A DNA stretch of 64,000 nucleotides from Nematopogon swammerdamellus (GCA_946902875.1 OX336354.1:8033247-8097246); one strand, 5' to 3'. Shown: positions 20,053 through 31,066, counted from the stretch's first letter. Program-made: numbers and translations. Notes: generated from the letters alone by a model not told the origin.

Positions 20053-20496
20053 CGAATTTCCTTATCCCATATTCGACTTTTTAAGGTATGTACTTTCGAA
20101 AACATTTATTTGACACCAGTTTTCGATAGCCAATCCTTTAGCGTGAAATTCCTGACCCACTTGGCTGGCCTCTTCCACCTACTGACCCCATTTCGACCTC
20201 ACTCCTCATTCGGTTATGTTTATAGGCGTATAATTTATCACGAATTTCGCAATCTGGGCCACTCGCGCTCGCGTCCCTCGTGTTACTTTTCTTCACACAA
20301 TGCCGCCTTACAGAATGTTTCGGCCGTCGAGTTCCCTTGTGCCTTCACCGCCGTCACTGCCTACGTCGAAAGGAGGAAACTTTATACGAAATTTTTAATG
20401 AGATCGGTAATGCGTTCGTCAATTATTCCTCGACGGGAAGAGTGCTTGGGTAAATCTGATTACGCAAAGATAAATGGTATTCGATAGTATCTCCTA
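20053..20496 (+). other. Open frame 20110-20487 without recognisable domain
   Basis: A 125-codon frame from ATG, no motif, no splice context and ordinary base use. I cannot tell chance from a remnant; I lean to chance. Confidence 0.25.
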
Positions 20497-20731
20497 ATAA
20501 ATAAATCGATGTACTTCTCATGTACTTCTCCTACATCGCAATGGTTAGTTAGAATAGAATGATTGTAAAAACTAAACAGGACAAATTCAAGCGTAGTGTA
20601 CTACCATACGAATGATGAATAAAAGAATAAAGAAAGAATAAAGAATAAAGAATGCCTCGCGGCATTAAGCTCGCCTGTTGTGTCTAATTTGTGTTAATTG
20701 GTGTGCAATAAAGAATATATACATACATACA
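20497..20731 (+). repeat. LINE-L 3' end fragment
   Basis: 'atgtacttctcctacatcgc', an AAAGAATA repeat, 'gcggcattaagctcgcctgt', CAATAAAGAATATATACATA. Matches LINE-L with an internal expansion of AAAGAATA. Confidence 0.75.
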
Positions 20732-20735
20732 TACA

Positions 20736-20921
20736 ATTGTGATTATCGTTATAACTCAAGAACCACTTTATCGATTTACATGCGGTTTTCACTGTTACAT
20801 TCTGTCACATTTCAGGATTATCTTAGGCTATACAGAACTACGCTACGTCATCGGTGGCCTGAGCTGTGAGCAAAAAGGTAAAACCCTAAACAAGCGAAGC
20901 GAGGCGGCGGGCAAAAGGTAG
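20736..20921 (+). mobile_element. Helitron-like fragment, diverged
   Basis: 'ataactcaagaaccac', 'tatcgatttacatgcgg', 'actgttacattctgtcac' and a 3' end GGCGGGCAAAAGGTAG (one change from CTAG). The 5' end is missing. Confidence 0.7.
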
Positions 20922-22622
20922 TATTTCAAAATAACTGAAAGGCCGTAAATGAAATTGAACAAGTTCTGTCCTAGGAGTTTATATTTTGTGGTGGAACATT
21001 TTAAATTGTTCCAAACATTTAATTTAAGGAAAAAACCATAGAATATGTTCTCATAATAAGAATTTGTAGAACGAAAGTTGTTTAGTATATGTATATTTTT
21101 TTTAGTATTAGATACACTATTCCGGAAATACAAACAAATTCATGAAAACTTTATTTATGGTTGAATGTGACTTCATCCAGACAGTCGTGTGCTGAATATC
21201 TTCTTCAGTTTTCAGGTCAGATCGGCCGGCTTGGGGAAGACGGCAAGCGATCGTTGTTCTATTGTTCTTCGGTAGAAAATAAGTTACGAAAGTTTTTTAG
21301 TTGTTAATTTCATACAAATTTTCACCCTCCGACGAAAACAACAAACATGTTATATCATCCATAAAATTAAATAGGTATGTATTGTAGATACTCGCTCTCT
21401 ATTTACTCCAGCGCAACAAAAAATCATGAGACGAGATCTCCCTATGTACGCTAACAATCCTAAAATGTTGTTAACTAATAAAAAATAAAATCTTTCTCTT
21501 TAAATTTAATTTTAAATCGCTAGCTCAATCTTCAGTTGAAAGTTCTGAAAAGTTTCGGATTAAAAATTAAAATGTAAAACATTCGACCGAAATAGATTAT
21601 TACTTTCGTTACGAAGTTATTTTAGAAGTTGCCTGCAAATAACTTAATTTTCAGTACCTTCTTTGCATATTAAAATTACTCGTTTTTATTATTCTTAGTC
21701 TTACCAAAAATACTTTAAAAAAATTCAAGCACTAGTAAAATCTGAGGCATGCTGGAGAGAGTTAAAATTATACATTTTGTTATCAGCTTCATCACGTGAT
21801 ACACCCATTACAACATACTCGTATTCCTGCTCGAACTAGGTGATAATATGCCAGTGCCTCATTTTACTGGCGGCGAATTAGATACAGTGCCTCTTGCCAA
21901 CGACGCAAGAGCTTTACTGCTTGGCGAAGAGCCGATTAAACAAATACATAAAACTAATTATATAGATAGATATATAGAAAAGACTTTATTGCTCAAAGAA
22001 ACATTCAACAATAATAAGCACATTAGAACATTTATATAATGTGCAAAGGCAGACTTATCCCTTACAGAGTTTTCTTGCAGTCAACCTTTGAATGTTTGAG
22101 ATTCGATTAATATAGTGCAGTGTATGTAGGTAATAGCAAAAGAGTTGATCGTGAGAATTGAAGGTAAAATAACGAATAATAAGAATACTTACTTATAAAT
22201 AATACATAATAAGTACATGTTAGTTAAATAAAAACCATAATTGTACCTATGCTTTTCGAATTATTTACTAATTCAATGTAATTTCATGACCCAAAAAGAG
22301 AAAGATAAAATAAAATGATAAAATGACTTCCAAAACGGATTCAAACAATATGTATTTGTTTTTGAATTAGCTACGATCTCATTAGGCTTAAATATCCATT
22401 TGTTTCCATACTCCATTTCGCACACTCCCACGTCCCTACGGGTTTGTAAAAAGCATCGCACAATTCGCTCATAAAAATTTAAGTATATCTATAGAACTTT
22501 GTAATGACACCATTTTGCTACACGCCCTGATTCACACTCCACGAGGACAGCGAACATTTTGTGTAATAAGGTTCTATAAATATATCTCCAAATGTTTTCT
22601 AGTGACCATACGTACAAAAGCA
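20922..22622. other. No gene recognised (1.7 kb, very AT-rich)
   Basis: Long AT-rich intronic stretch. Frames at 20843 (-), 21848 (+) and 22273 (-) show no domain. I see no repeat family from elsewhere in the window. Confidence 0.45.
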
Positions 22623-22853
22623 CATACAGGCAGGGTTGTCAGATGGTTCAGTAGAAAAAACCGGACATTTTTCATCAAAGGGCCTTTGATTTTTAAGTAC
22701 AAAATTTTTCATGACCTTACTTTTGAAAATGAATAGGAGATAAAAGGGTAATAGGAAATAAAAGGGTTGAATTGGTCGAACTGATTGATCGAAGAACACA
22801 ATATGATTAGTATTAAAATGATCTGAAAAAAGTAAATATGTATTTATGTTATA

Positions 22854-23412
22854 CAGGATGGGGCAAAAGTAATCACCCTATTGGACGACGCTATAACTTT
22901 TCAAAATGGCGGAAAATGTCAATTCTGTTTTGACATTTGTGAAGTAAACAGATGCAGAATACACTTCAATAAGCCATGGAACGCTATTCTCCTCAAGAAC
23001 GCGTAATAATTGTTTCCATTTTTTTGCGCAATAATTCGTCTGTGGTATTGACGCAGCGTGAATTTCGTCGAAGACTTCCGACTTCGGCCAGATCACCCGA
23101 TTTGACCGCTTCAGACTATTTTTTGTGGGGTTACTTAAAGTCCCGGGTTTTTGTAAACAATCCTCGGACTCTTGAAGCACTTAAAGAACCTATCACCGAA
23201 AGTTCTGACACAAGTGATGAAAAATGCCATAAAACGAGCCCGTATGGTCATTAATTCTGACGGCGGACACTTGACCGATATCATTTTCTCGACTTAATGA
23301 AAAATAATCTAATTCATGAAATAAACATAATCTATAAGTAGAACCAATGTTTTTCATTCTTATAAAAAATTACAGTCAAAGAACATCAGGTGATTACTTT
23401 TGCCCCACCTTG
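22854..23412 (+). mobile_element. Mariner element nested in the hAT element
   Basis: 559 bp with inverted ends (CAGGATGGGGCAAAAGTAAT on the left; the right end is the complement of CAAGGTGGGGCAAAAGTAAT) and TA duplications at 22852-22853 and 23413-23414. It contains a broken transposase. Because it interrupts the hAT element, it inserted later. Confidence 0.92.
22976..23297 (+). pseudogene. Mariner transposase, internally deleted and frameshifted
   Basis: Starts MERYSPQERVIIVSIFLRNN, the helix-turn-helix N-terminus of a mariner transposase, and after about 33 residues jumps to ARSPDLTASDYFLWGYLK, which lies near the third catalytic acidic residue. Most of the DD(D) core is therefore missing. 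The frame is lost near residue 75; the expected C-terminal region continues in another frame to about 23297. Family members are about 345 residues, so only about a quarter remains. It cannot be active. Confidence 0.88.
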
Positions 23413-23529
23413 TATTTAGAAAAAAACGTTTTGATGTCCGATTTTTTTATTATTTTGGAGACCGGACACAAGCCTCAAAAACCGGACAGTCCTGTCCATT
23501 ACCGGACATCTGGCAACCCTGCATACAGG

Positions 23530-24060
23530 TCTCATATGCCAGCGGGTCCACATTTAAATTAAATCGAACGGTGTATTTGTAATTTTGCCGAGTCCCAAAC
23601 GTAAATAATTGCGCAACGGATTAATATTTAAAAATTACATCCCATTCTCAATCCGTTCGATTTGCTCTATAATTGAATTTTCGCAAATGAACGCTGGCTC
23701 TCTCGAGGAATATGTAAATGTAATTGGATTATACTTTTTGCTGCAGAAGGTCGATTTATGGCAGAACACAATTTATCCAATCAATCTCATACTCGACTTC
23801 GATTGGTGTTGAAGTGTATAAGTTTTCTCGTGATGTTTTTGTTCATTGGAATATCACAAATTGGAGGCTATAAACAAACACCTAAACAATTATCAATACA
23901 AATAATAAATCTATAAGGGATGGTCACGGAATAAGTTACTTTGTTTTATGAAATACTGCGTTTGTAGACTCTATGTATGATACTAAAACTAAATTTACGA
24001 TTTTTAGAAATATTTTCTGTATGTATATATGTTCTTCCATAACTCTTAAACCAATCATCC
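23530..24060. other. No gene recognised
   Basis: AT-rich intronic sequence between the hAT element and the LINE; the 67-codon frame at 23609 is unremarkable. Confidence 0.45.
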
Positions 24061-24067
24061 GAATTCA

Positions 24068-25240
24068 ATGATACTTAAAATAGATTTTAAAAATGCATTC
24101 AACTCGATAGAAAGAGACAGCATGCTTAGCGCGGTAAAAGAGGAATTTCCTTTGATATTTCCTCTTGTTTGGCAGAGCTATTGTTCGCCATCCTTTCTTT
24201 TCTATAACAGGAACCGTATTTTGTCTGCGGTGGGCTGCCAGCAGGGTGACCCCCTGGGTCCAGCACTTTTTAGCCTAACGATTCACAACTTCATCCGTAC
24301 ACTGGTTTCTCCGCTGAATGTCTGGTATTTAGATGATGGCACCCTCGGTGGTGATCCTACTTCTGTATTAACGGACTTGAAGAATATAATATCAGAGAGT
24401 AGGAAGGTTGGCTTGGAAATTAACCCAAACAAATGCGAACTTTACTTCTGTTCGAACGAAGAGTTACCCACCAATCTTATGGAAGCCTTCGAAGAGGCGG
24501 CTCCCGGCATCCGCGTAATGACCGATTCCAATTTGACACTCCTCGGTTCTCCACTACTGAGTAAAGCCTTTGACCAAGTTGTAACTGAAAAAGTACAAAA
24601 CTTTTCAATTATCGCTAATCGTCTTAAAGGTATTCACCCACACACTGCATTCTTTCTGTTAAAGAACTGTTTTGACATACCAAAATTAACATACCTTCTG
24701 CGGACAACCCCATTATGGGACTGCCATATACTCACACGTTTGGACCATCTTTTTCGAATGTCTTTAGAAAGCATAATTAATATCACCCTAGACGAAACCC
24801 AATGGACGCAAGCTTCCCTTCCTGTCATTTTCGGTGGTTTAGGGATAAGAAAACCCTCTGATTTATCTATCCCCGCATACCTATCATCTGTGCACAGCGT
24901 TTCGAATCTTGTCAACCAAATGGTTGGAAACATTGTTATAGATAACGATTTGAATTCAAAAGTTACAGGAACACAGCTCTGGCAGACAAAATGTCTCGAC
25001 TCTCCAGTCCCCGAGATGCCAGCGATCCAAAAGGAATGGGACACTCCTCTAGTCAAAATAATTTTTAACAGTTTAATGAATCCATCAGCCACTACAAAAG
25101 CCCGTCTGAGTGCCTCCACTCGAAGGGAGTCTGGGGCCTGGTTGCATGCTATCCCATCCCGATCAATCGGCACGCTGCTAGACCCAGATTCACTTCGCAT
25201 TGGAATGGCACTCAGGCTTGCTTGGGTGCAAAATTTATGA
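24068..25240 (+). pseudogene. LINE reverse transcriptase, N-terminally truncated and frameshifted
   Basis: 390 codons. RT motif A is LKIDFKNAFNSIERD (residues 3-17), motif B GCQQGDPLGP (56-65) and motif C VWYLDDG (YLDD at 87-90, instead of the usual F/YADD of LINEs). The thumb follows, then a conserved PVIFGGLGIRKPSDLSIPA block near residues 254-273. The frame ends 14 codons after leaving the original frame at a tandem CTTG duplication (25217-25224). The continuation is the frame starting near 25200. No other stop codon in 1.1 kb suggests a fairly young insertion. Confidence 0.85.
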
Positions 25241-25829
25241 ACAACATTCATGCGTGTGTGGAGTTACTGTCGACCCGTTAGGCTACCACGGTCTGAGCTG
25301 TGCCAAAAACGCGGGCCGGTACGCTCGACATCACGCTTTAAATGATATCCTCAAAAGAGGTCTGGTGTCAATTGATTTTCCGAGTATCCTAGAACCACCA
25401 GGCCTATGCCTAGATGATGGAAAGCGCCCCGACGGCATGACGATTGTCCCATGGAAGAACGGAAGGGCGCTAGTCTGGGACGCAACATGCGTCGATACCA
25501 TCTGTGCCAGCAACCTCGCCCTATCGGCCATGAAGCCGGGTTCGGCTGCGGAGGCTGCAGCCAAAAGAAAACACAAAAAATATGAAAACATCAGCCTAAA
25601 TTATTGGTTTGTGGCTTTCGCGGTCGAAACCTTCGGCTCCTGGTCTGAGGAGGCGATAGCTTTTGTCCACGAGATAGGGTCGAGGATGTCTGCTGCCATA
25701 GGTCACCCCTCTTGCCTCACCTTCTTTCGCCAAAGAATAAGCCTGGCAATTCAGAGGGGTAACGCGGCTGGCATCCTCGGCACAATCCCGGGGACAAAAG
25801 CACTAAATGAAATTTATTTTTTAAGTTAG
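25200..25829 (+). pseudogene. LINE zinc knuckle and restriction-like endonuclease domain
   Basis: C-terminal part of the same LINE protein in the next frame. A CCHC-like cluster (C18, C20, H30, C34 of this frame, HSCVCG...GYHGLSC) precedes KRPDG at 75-79 and WDATCVDT (D94), the PD-(D/E)xK spacing of the restriction-like endonuclease in R2/NeSL/R4-type elements. The frame then runs open through an aromatic-rich tail to the TAG after YFLS at 25827-25829. Domain calls are by motif. Confidence 0.8.
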
Positions 25830-26070
25830 TTTATTTCCTAAGTTAGTTTATATAATTTTTAGATTAGTTAATTATTTTATAATTATATAAACATAAATAT
25901 ATACCTACATATGAAACTTATATAAGCACATTTAATTATACGTCACACAGGATAGGCTAAATAAAATTCAGTGCCGGTTCGGCTAAGATGGTTACTTACT
26001 TTCATTGAGGAGCTTTATTGTTTACCGGAATCAGCCTTCTTTCTTACTTACTTTCTACTTTTTAAATACG

Positions 26071-26106
26071 AATTTCACGCGAGCGAAGCCGCGGGGAAAA
26101 GCTAGT
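26071..26106 (+). mobile_element. Helitron 3' terminal fragment
   Basis: CGCGAGCGAAGCCGCGGGG, AAAAGCTAG then T: only the terminal 36 bp of the Helitron family. Confidence 0.65.
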
Positions 26107-26219
26107 CTTAAATAAATAACGGAATCAATCGTACAAATATCAAAGAAGTAAAAACAACCTCGTCCCTATTCGTATTTGTTCAGTGAAAAGTTTAAATAGA
26201 ATATAAATAGTTGTCACCA

Positions 26220-26400
26220 ATCCATACTCGTACCATATTTCAAACATTTTCCGCAATTCGTAACGGCCATGAAGCAAAGTATTTTTTATGGATACCGCGA
26301 CATGTGTCATCTTTTCACCTACAAGTAGGTGTCTAACGATGCCCATAGACATTCTGTGAAGCACGGGAATTGCGAATGCCATGCCGGCCTGACAGGAGTC
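26220..26400 (-). repeat. LINE-P 3' end fragment
   Basis: 'gtgtctaacgatgcccatag', ACATTCTGTGAAGCACGGG, 'aatgccatgccggcctgaca' are the reverse of the LINE-P coding end and 3' block. Confidence 0.75.
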
Positions 26401-27029
26401 TTTTCACGGCCCTTTTGAACAAAGAAAGCTTAAACATTTTCTGCTCAAATCTCGTGAAAGGGCCGGTGAGTAAATGCTCTCAGGCCAAAGGGTTTTCGAA
26501 GTTTACCCGATAAGCTCCACTTAAATTAACATTTGTGGATGACCTGAAAGGGTGTGAAGTGCAGCTTAAGGGGTAGGTCTCTAAGCACAGAAGCTTAAGG
26601 GCCGTGGGATTCGCCCACAGGTGTGGTGCCACTTATGGGCAAATTAACTTTGTAACTATTTAAGGGTCAGTCTGCCAACAGGGCAAAATCATCTGTATTT
26701 CTCACTTTTTGAGAATTTTTTTCCTAAAAATAATTTGCCACTCTTGTTCGATTGATTATTAGATTTTATTGATAGAAACCCATTTGACTCCAGTCCGTTG
26801 ACTATCGGATATTTTTATTTTCTTATACAATTTTGAGACGACTCACGGTAATGGTTGTGTTAAGAGAGTAACCAACCTTCTCTATATGAACATGATCTCT
26901 AGATTCTCGGCGGTACTATGCTACTTCAAGGTGCATAAAAGAGTGCACTCTGTTTCATATTTCAAACATCTAAGGCTCGCACGTGGAATAAGGAGTTATG
27001 GAGAAATGCAGTGGTGAAATTTGTTTGAT
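26401..27029. other. No gene recognised
   Basis: Unique-looking intronic sequence. A 'gggccg' pair (26400-26470) forms a weak inverted repeat. Confidence 0.4.
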
Positions 27030-27185
27030 TTTAAGTTGAAAGGAATATCGCATAGATGGGGCTATCCCGATCGAAATTAAATTGTATTAATTAATAATTG
27101 AATTTTATAATATACAAAATGTAAGAAGCTTCGCTTCTGCCGGGTGTCCCACGACACCTCGCCCTTTTTATCTAGGAGGCTTATT
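27030..27185 (-). repeat. rep-O dispersed repeat
   Basis: Reverse of 11950-12175: 'ggaatatcgcatagatgg', 'ctatcccgatcgaaatt', GCTTCGCTTCTGCCGGGTGT. Confidence 0.6.
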
Positions 27186-27752
27186 TTTCGAGATAATCGC
27201 CATTAAAAGATTAGTTTCCGATGTTGGACATCGTTTTGGCGACCCTTTCCTAACGCATAAAACCTCGATTATTATCTCTAAAAATACGAGTACAAGGAAA
27301 AATATGCTACTGACATTCCTCTGAAGATTTTAAATGAGGAATCCTGTGGTGGTAAGCAAATCCGGTCGAACTGGAGCATCATATGTATGTTCATAAGATT
27401 TTTCGCTCCATGTCATAAAGTAAACTGAGATGAAAGCTTATATCTTGAAGACGCCAGGTAATATCTACGAGCAGCGCTACATAGCACTCTCGGGTGCAAT
27501 TCTAATGCAGTTCATAGGAAAATTCCTATATGTGAAAGGAAAATTCTAGAGATACGTTTTCTCTTGGATTCCATTCCATTTTTCCATTCCATTATTTTAG
27601 ATGATTCTCGGAAATTTTGCATATTATGCTGTCTCTTTTACTTCATTTATTTTATGTATTAGCAATCTGTCATTGTTCTTCTGCAATCTATTGGCGTAAA
27701 AAGCCTTTTTAGTATACCATGGGTGACAAAATATATTTTTATTTTGTTGTAG

Positions 27753-27940
27753 ATGGCTAGCTCTAGCTTGGACGAGGATCAAATCTTTTGAATATAAGAT
27801 AGTAAAACATACAATGTGTAATATTTCCTCGTAAGAAGGACAAGAAAACCTCATGTCAATGCACCGTATGCAAAAAAATCATCTGTCGAAATCACATGAA
27901 TCTAATTGGTCAGAAATGTGAAAATGGACGTGAATACTAA
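27753..27940 (+). pseudogene. piggyBac-like transposase remnant
   Basis: An N-terminal piece MASSSLDEDQIF ends in a stop at 27789. About 40 bp later a second frame (27833-27940) reads KKDKKTSCQCTVCKKIICRN, then H and a final Cys before the stop. The latter resembles the cysteine-rich C-terminus of piggyBac transposases (C..C, C-KK-IC-x2-H, C), and the former resembles their S-L-D-D-E start. The whole catalytic core is missing. No TTAA-flanked ends found. Confidence 0.55.
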
Positions 27941-28669
27941 ATTGTTTTTAAGTGTAATTATCCGTTGTATACTGAATTTCATGATGACTATGTCTAATTA
28001 TTAAAAGAAAATAAATGTCCGCATGTTTTTCTCCTTTTTATAAGACGGGTGCATAATATCTGATTTTTTATCATATTATTTGGTTTGATTATAATTTCTA
28101 AAAAATTAACATTATGTAACTTTGTTTGATGCATTTTTATTAATAATCCGTCTATTAATCACAATCTGTTTTATATTTTAAGTAAAGTTACTCGTTTCGC
28201 CTATAAATATTTAACTAGCCTATTTAACTTTTTTTTTCTGTTCTAATTACTGTTCTATTTTTTTAATTTATTTTACTGCAATAAATTAACCACGAAGTGT
28301 ACAAACGTTTAGGAACTATGTCGGTAAATTATAGTTATTTTTGTATTTTAACATGTTGTGACATATTTCTGTTGTTTGTGCCAAAATAAATAAATAAAAA
28401 AATAAAAAAAATAAATCAATAAACATCTTGGGGTGTATAACTATCCCCGCGCGAGCAACCGCATTACTCAATAGTCACGCGAGTAAGGGAGGGTTAAGTG
28501 TGCGAAATTTTTACACACGCATAAATTCTGACGTCTATTGTAATGTTTCACGAGGGATGCGAATCAGTTTTTGTCTAGTTTTAAGTTTGGAATTGTTATA
28601 AAACGAGTGCAGACGCTGACCCGACACCAAAATTTAGAAGGAAAGCAACGTGACGCCGATGCTCATTTA
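27941..28669. other. No gene recognised; AT-rich with an AAAT-rich tail near 28385
   Basis: AT-rich sequence ending in an A/T-rich run (aaataaataaataaaaaaat) at about 28385-28420 that may be a retroelement tail. Confidence 0.4.
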
Positions 28670-28944
28670 TCTATACATATAATAAAATCGTAAAGGCAAA
28701 AGAAAATCTGGACATCCTAACAAGTAAAGCGGAGTTTCTACGGGCGACCGACCGTGTAACGTACGTCAATATATGAATATCCTTATAACTCGAGAATCAC
28801 TTTATCGATTACGACATACTGTTTTCACTGTTACATTCTGTCACTTATCAAGATGATTTTAGGCTATAAACCATAACTCTACGTCACCGGCGGCCTGCGC
28901 TTTGAGCGAAAAGTCACACGAAGTGAAGCCGCGGCAAAAGCTAG
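28670..28944 (+). mobile_element. Non-autonomous Helitron with canonical ends
   Basis: 275 bp from TCTATACATATAATAAAATC to GGCAAAAGCTAG, lying between A (28669) and T (28945) as Helitrons do, without target duplication. GC-rich complementary bases just before the 3' CTAG fit the terminal hairpin. No Rep/helicase coding. This is the only complete copy of the family in the window. Confidence 0.9.
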
Positions 28945-29162
28945 TAGAATAAATAAACTTAACACGTTAGAACAGTTTTTTTTAAATTTGTTTGTATGCG
29001 CATCGTCAAAAACCACTGAACGGATTTTGACGAACCTTTGTATAGAGACAGTGCATACATCTCGGGATAACATAATGTATTCGAGATTGGCCGAGAATTA
29101 TTTAAAATCACGTAGTCCAAAGCATGTTATTTCTATGGTCAAAAGTTACAGGTTTCCCTTTT

Positions 29163-29290
29163 TTTTTTGTTTTTTTTTTATGTGAACCAGCATTGGTGGC
29201 TGTGCCGAGGGACCAATGGTGCAGTCGACAGAGCCAAAATCACCTCTCGTCGCGAAACCACGCTCCGAAAAACGGAGAACTGTTATCACG
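29163..29290 (+). repeat. mod-N module
   Basis: TTTTATGTGAACCAGCATTG, 'gccgagggaccaatggtgca', GTCGACAGAGCCAAAATCAC, 'gtcgcgaaaccacgctccg'. Confidence 0.75.
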
Positions 29291-29715
29291 GCGTCAGTTG
29301 GCTGATTCCGAATTATTAAATTTTAATTAGAAAAAAATTAATAAATTTTAGTTGACGTTATGTCGTTGTCATTGGTGCACGTGGAATTTAGCTCGTTTTG
29401 GTGGCCATGAAGAATTTCTAATTATTTCACTTTCACTGGATATTGGCTTAAAAGGTTGTTCGCTAATGTACTAAATGATTACATGATACATAAACATCCA
29501 CTATTTATAGATTTGCTTTAAGAAAATTTTTTCAACGTACGCATCTTTCCAGATTTTGTGAAACGGGTTGGCCGCGTTGCCAACATAATACGATGCCAGC
29601 AAAAACATTTCGAATCTTTTCCAGTGTTCTAGGGATGCCAAAAGGTTGAGGGCGATTGGGTCATAAGAATCCGATATCGATCGTATTTAAAGAAACAAAG
29701 ACAAGTTAGACTCAC
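29291..29715. other. No gene recognised (intron)
   Basis: Nothing recognised. Confidence 0.4.
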
Positions 29716-29900
29716 CTAACTGCACCAGTTCCATCCTCTTGTCGATGATAAAGTGCCAGGGTAGTGCTTTGCAGAAGCTGGCCACCCCTATCTTGAGGTC
29801 CGACACCCTGGTGGAGGTAGCCAGGATGGCAGAGTCGCTGGGGGCCGATTGGTGAGGGCAGGATGAGTTTTGGTTCAAAGGGGTCGCGCTTATTTCGTAC
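29716..29900 (-). CDS. Gycalpha99B: Guanylate cyclase alpha exon: HNOBA start
   Basis: 185-bp exon (acceptor ctcttccag; donor CAGTTAG then gtgagt), entering in phase 2 and leaving in phase 1. It encodes a variable Ser/Ala-rich stretch (NQNSSCPHQSAPSDSAILAT), then VSDLKIGVASFCKALPWHFI and IDKRMELVQLG. The FCKxxPWHFxxDxxxxxxQLG block opens the HNOBA domain in alpha subunits; alpha has PWHF or PFHF where beta has a different residue set. Confidence 0.97.
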
Positions 29901-30240
29901 CTGGAAGAGAGTGGTAGCTTACAGAGAGAGTTTCAATTACATCCCACAGTGGGTTTCGTGTCGGTGTACAGTACTGTGTGTCGTCATATCAAATATCAGA
30001 TAATTGATCGATTTATGACCAACTGGTAAAGGTTTGCCCCTGTCTCGAATGAGCTCGAGATCGTCGGTGTGCACGACTTTCTTTGTGAATAGTGAATTTG
30101 ATAATATGTTTCTGTCATAGCTGCATGACTCACAGATGACAGATTTGATGCAAAACGGTAGATCACTTCCTTCAGAAACACTGTGTAATTGGCTGTCATC
30201 GGAGTTTAAGAAGGTGATTCATGGAAGCCCGTCTCGGGTA
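29901..30240. other. Intron, nothing recognised
   Basis: No repeat or conserved element identified. Confidence 0.4.
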
Positions 30241-30763
30241 CATAAAAAACCGGTCAAGTGCGAGTCGAACTCGCGCACCGTGGTTCCGTACCACCACGTT
30301 ATTGGCCGGTTCGTAGGCGACTGCGCGAAGCAAAAAGCTAGGAGGGTTATGTTTTTATTTTGTTGATTTACTTTGGAATTACACCAAGTTTAACGCTTGT
30401 ATGTACGAGTATTACCGTTTTCACAATAGAGTAAAAATATAGAGTCCTTCGTAAACCCTCACGCCATCTATCGGTGACCATTTTCATACCTTTCGGTTAA
30501 TGCTTTTGTAGTTTAAATGTTAGTTAAATGATCATTCGGTAGAGGGCGCTGGCTCTCCATATATTATGTTAATTGTATGAGGACCCCCTTAATTTTTCAC
30601 ATTTTGTTTTTTTTTTTATTATATCCGCTATAATAACGTATATTCTGTGAAAATTTCAACCGGCTACCTATTACGGTTCAAAAGCCCTCGGACGGACATA
30701 CTGACAGATAGACAGACGGCGTATGCTTAGTAATAGACTTCCGTATTGATACGGAAACCTAAA
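30241..30763 (+). repeat. rep-E, full-length type
   Basis: Head ACCGGTCAAGTGCGAGTCGA and 'ctcgcgcaccgtggttccgt' to tail GACAGATAGACAGACGGCG and TTGATACGGAAACCTAAAAA. Its right edge is about 10 bp from the donor of the 30774 exon. Confidence 0.85.
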
Positions 30764-30773
30764 AACTATTTAC

Positions 30774-30985
30774 CGAAAATGCCTAGGATCGCTAGGGTAA
30801 CTGGTCAGCTTTATATCCGCCTTCGTGTCGTACAGTGTCCTGGCGATCGCTCTGAGGCTTCCACCGAGCAGGTAGGCCACGGGTTCGCTCTCCGTCGTGA
30901 AGTGGAGTTGGATCTGCCCCTCCTGTGGGGTCGTGCAGACGAACGCCGCTTCGTATTCGCTCGACTGGTCTTTTTGGGCGTCGTC
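30774..30985 (-). CDS. Gycalpha99B: Guanylate cyclase alpha exon: H-NOX-like region, end
   Basis: 212-bp exon (acceptor gtttacag; donor TTTTCG then gtaaat), phase 0 to phase 2. It encodes DDAQKDQSSEYEAAFVCTTP, QEGQIQLHFTTESEPVAYLL and GGSLRAIARTLYDTKADIKL, then TSYPSDPRHF. The LHF..E..P...LL.GSL.AIA..LYD block matches the end of the alpha H-NOX-like fold before the linker. The intronic donor is gtaaat, and rep-E begins within 10 bp. Confidence 0.95.
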
Positions 30986-31066
30986 CTGTAAACAACTGTT
31001 GTTAGGAGAATATTGGGAGATCAAAAAGCCTCAATCTCTCTCACTATGACTGAGCCCGAATGACCG

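Larger units (their letters stand above)
22631..23521. mobile_element. hAT-type non-autonomous transposon with 8-bp duplication
   Basis: 891 bp bounded by CAGGGTTGTCAGATG and CATCTGGCAACCCTG, flanked by the perfect 8-bp repeat CATACAGG at 22623-22630 and 23522-23529. The 8-bp duplication and CAGGGTT start fit hAT elements. Its own sequence (repeated ACCGGACA motifs near both ends) has no transposase. Most of the interior is a later mariner insertion at 22854-23412. Confidence 0.92.
24062..25985 (+). mobile_element. RLE-type LINE, 5'-truncated
   Basis: Non-LTR retrotransposon body: reverse transcriptase followed by a zinc knuckle and restriction-like endonuclease, then an AT-rich 3' UTR of about 150 bp without a clean poly-A. 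The left limit is where RT motif A begins, so the N-terminal protein, RT motifs 0-2 and the 5' UTR are absent. The right limit is approximate. No target duplication identified. It lies in the 19799-29716 cyclase intron on the opposite strand. Confidence 0.85.

Noticed and set aside
20110..20487. 125-codon plus-strand frame as a nested gene
   Set aside because: No recognisable motif or expression signal; kept only as an unassigned frame.
24634..25251. 205-codon open frame antisense to the LINE reverse transcriptase
   Set aside because: It is the mirror of a real coding frame on the plus strand, which carries RT motifs; the antisense product shows no domain.
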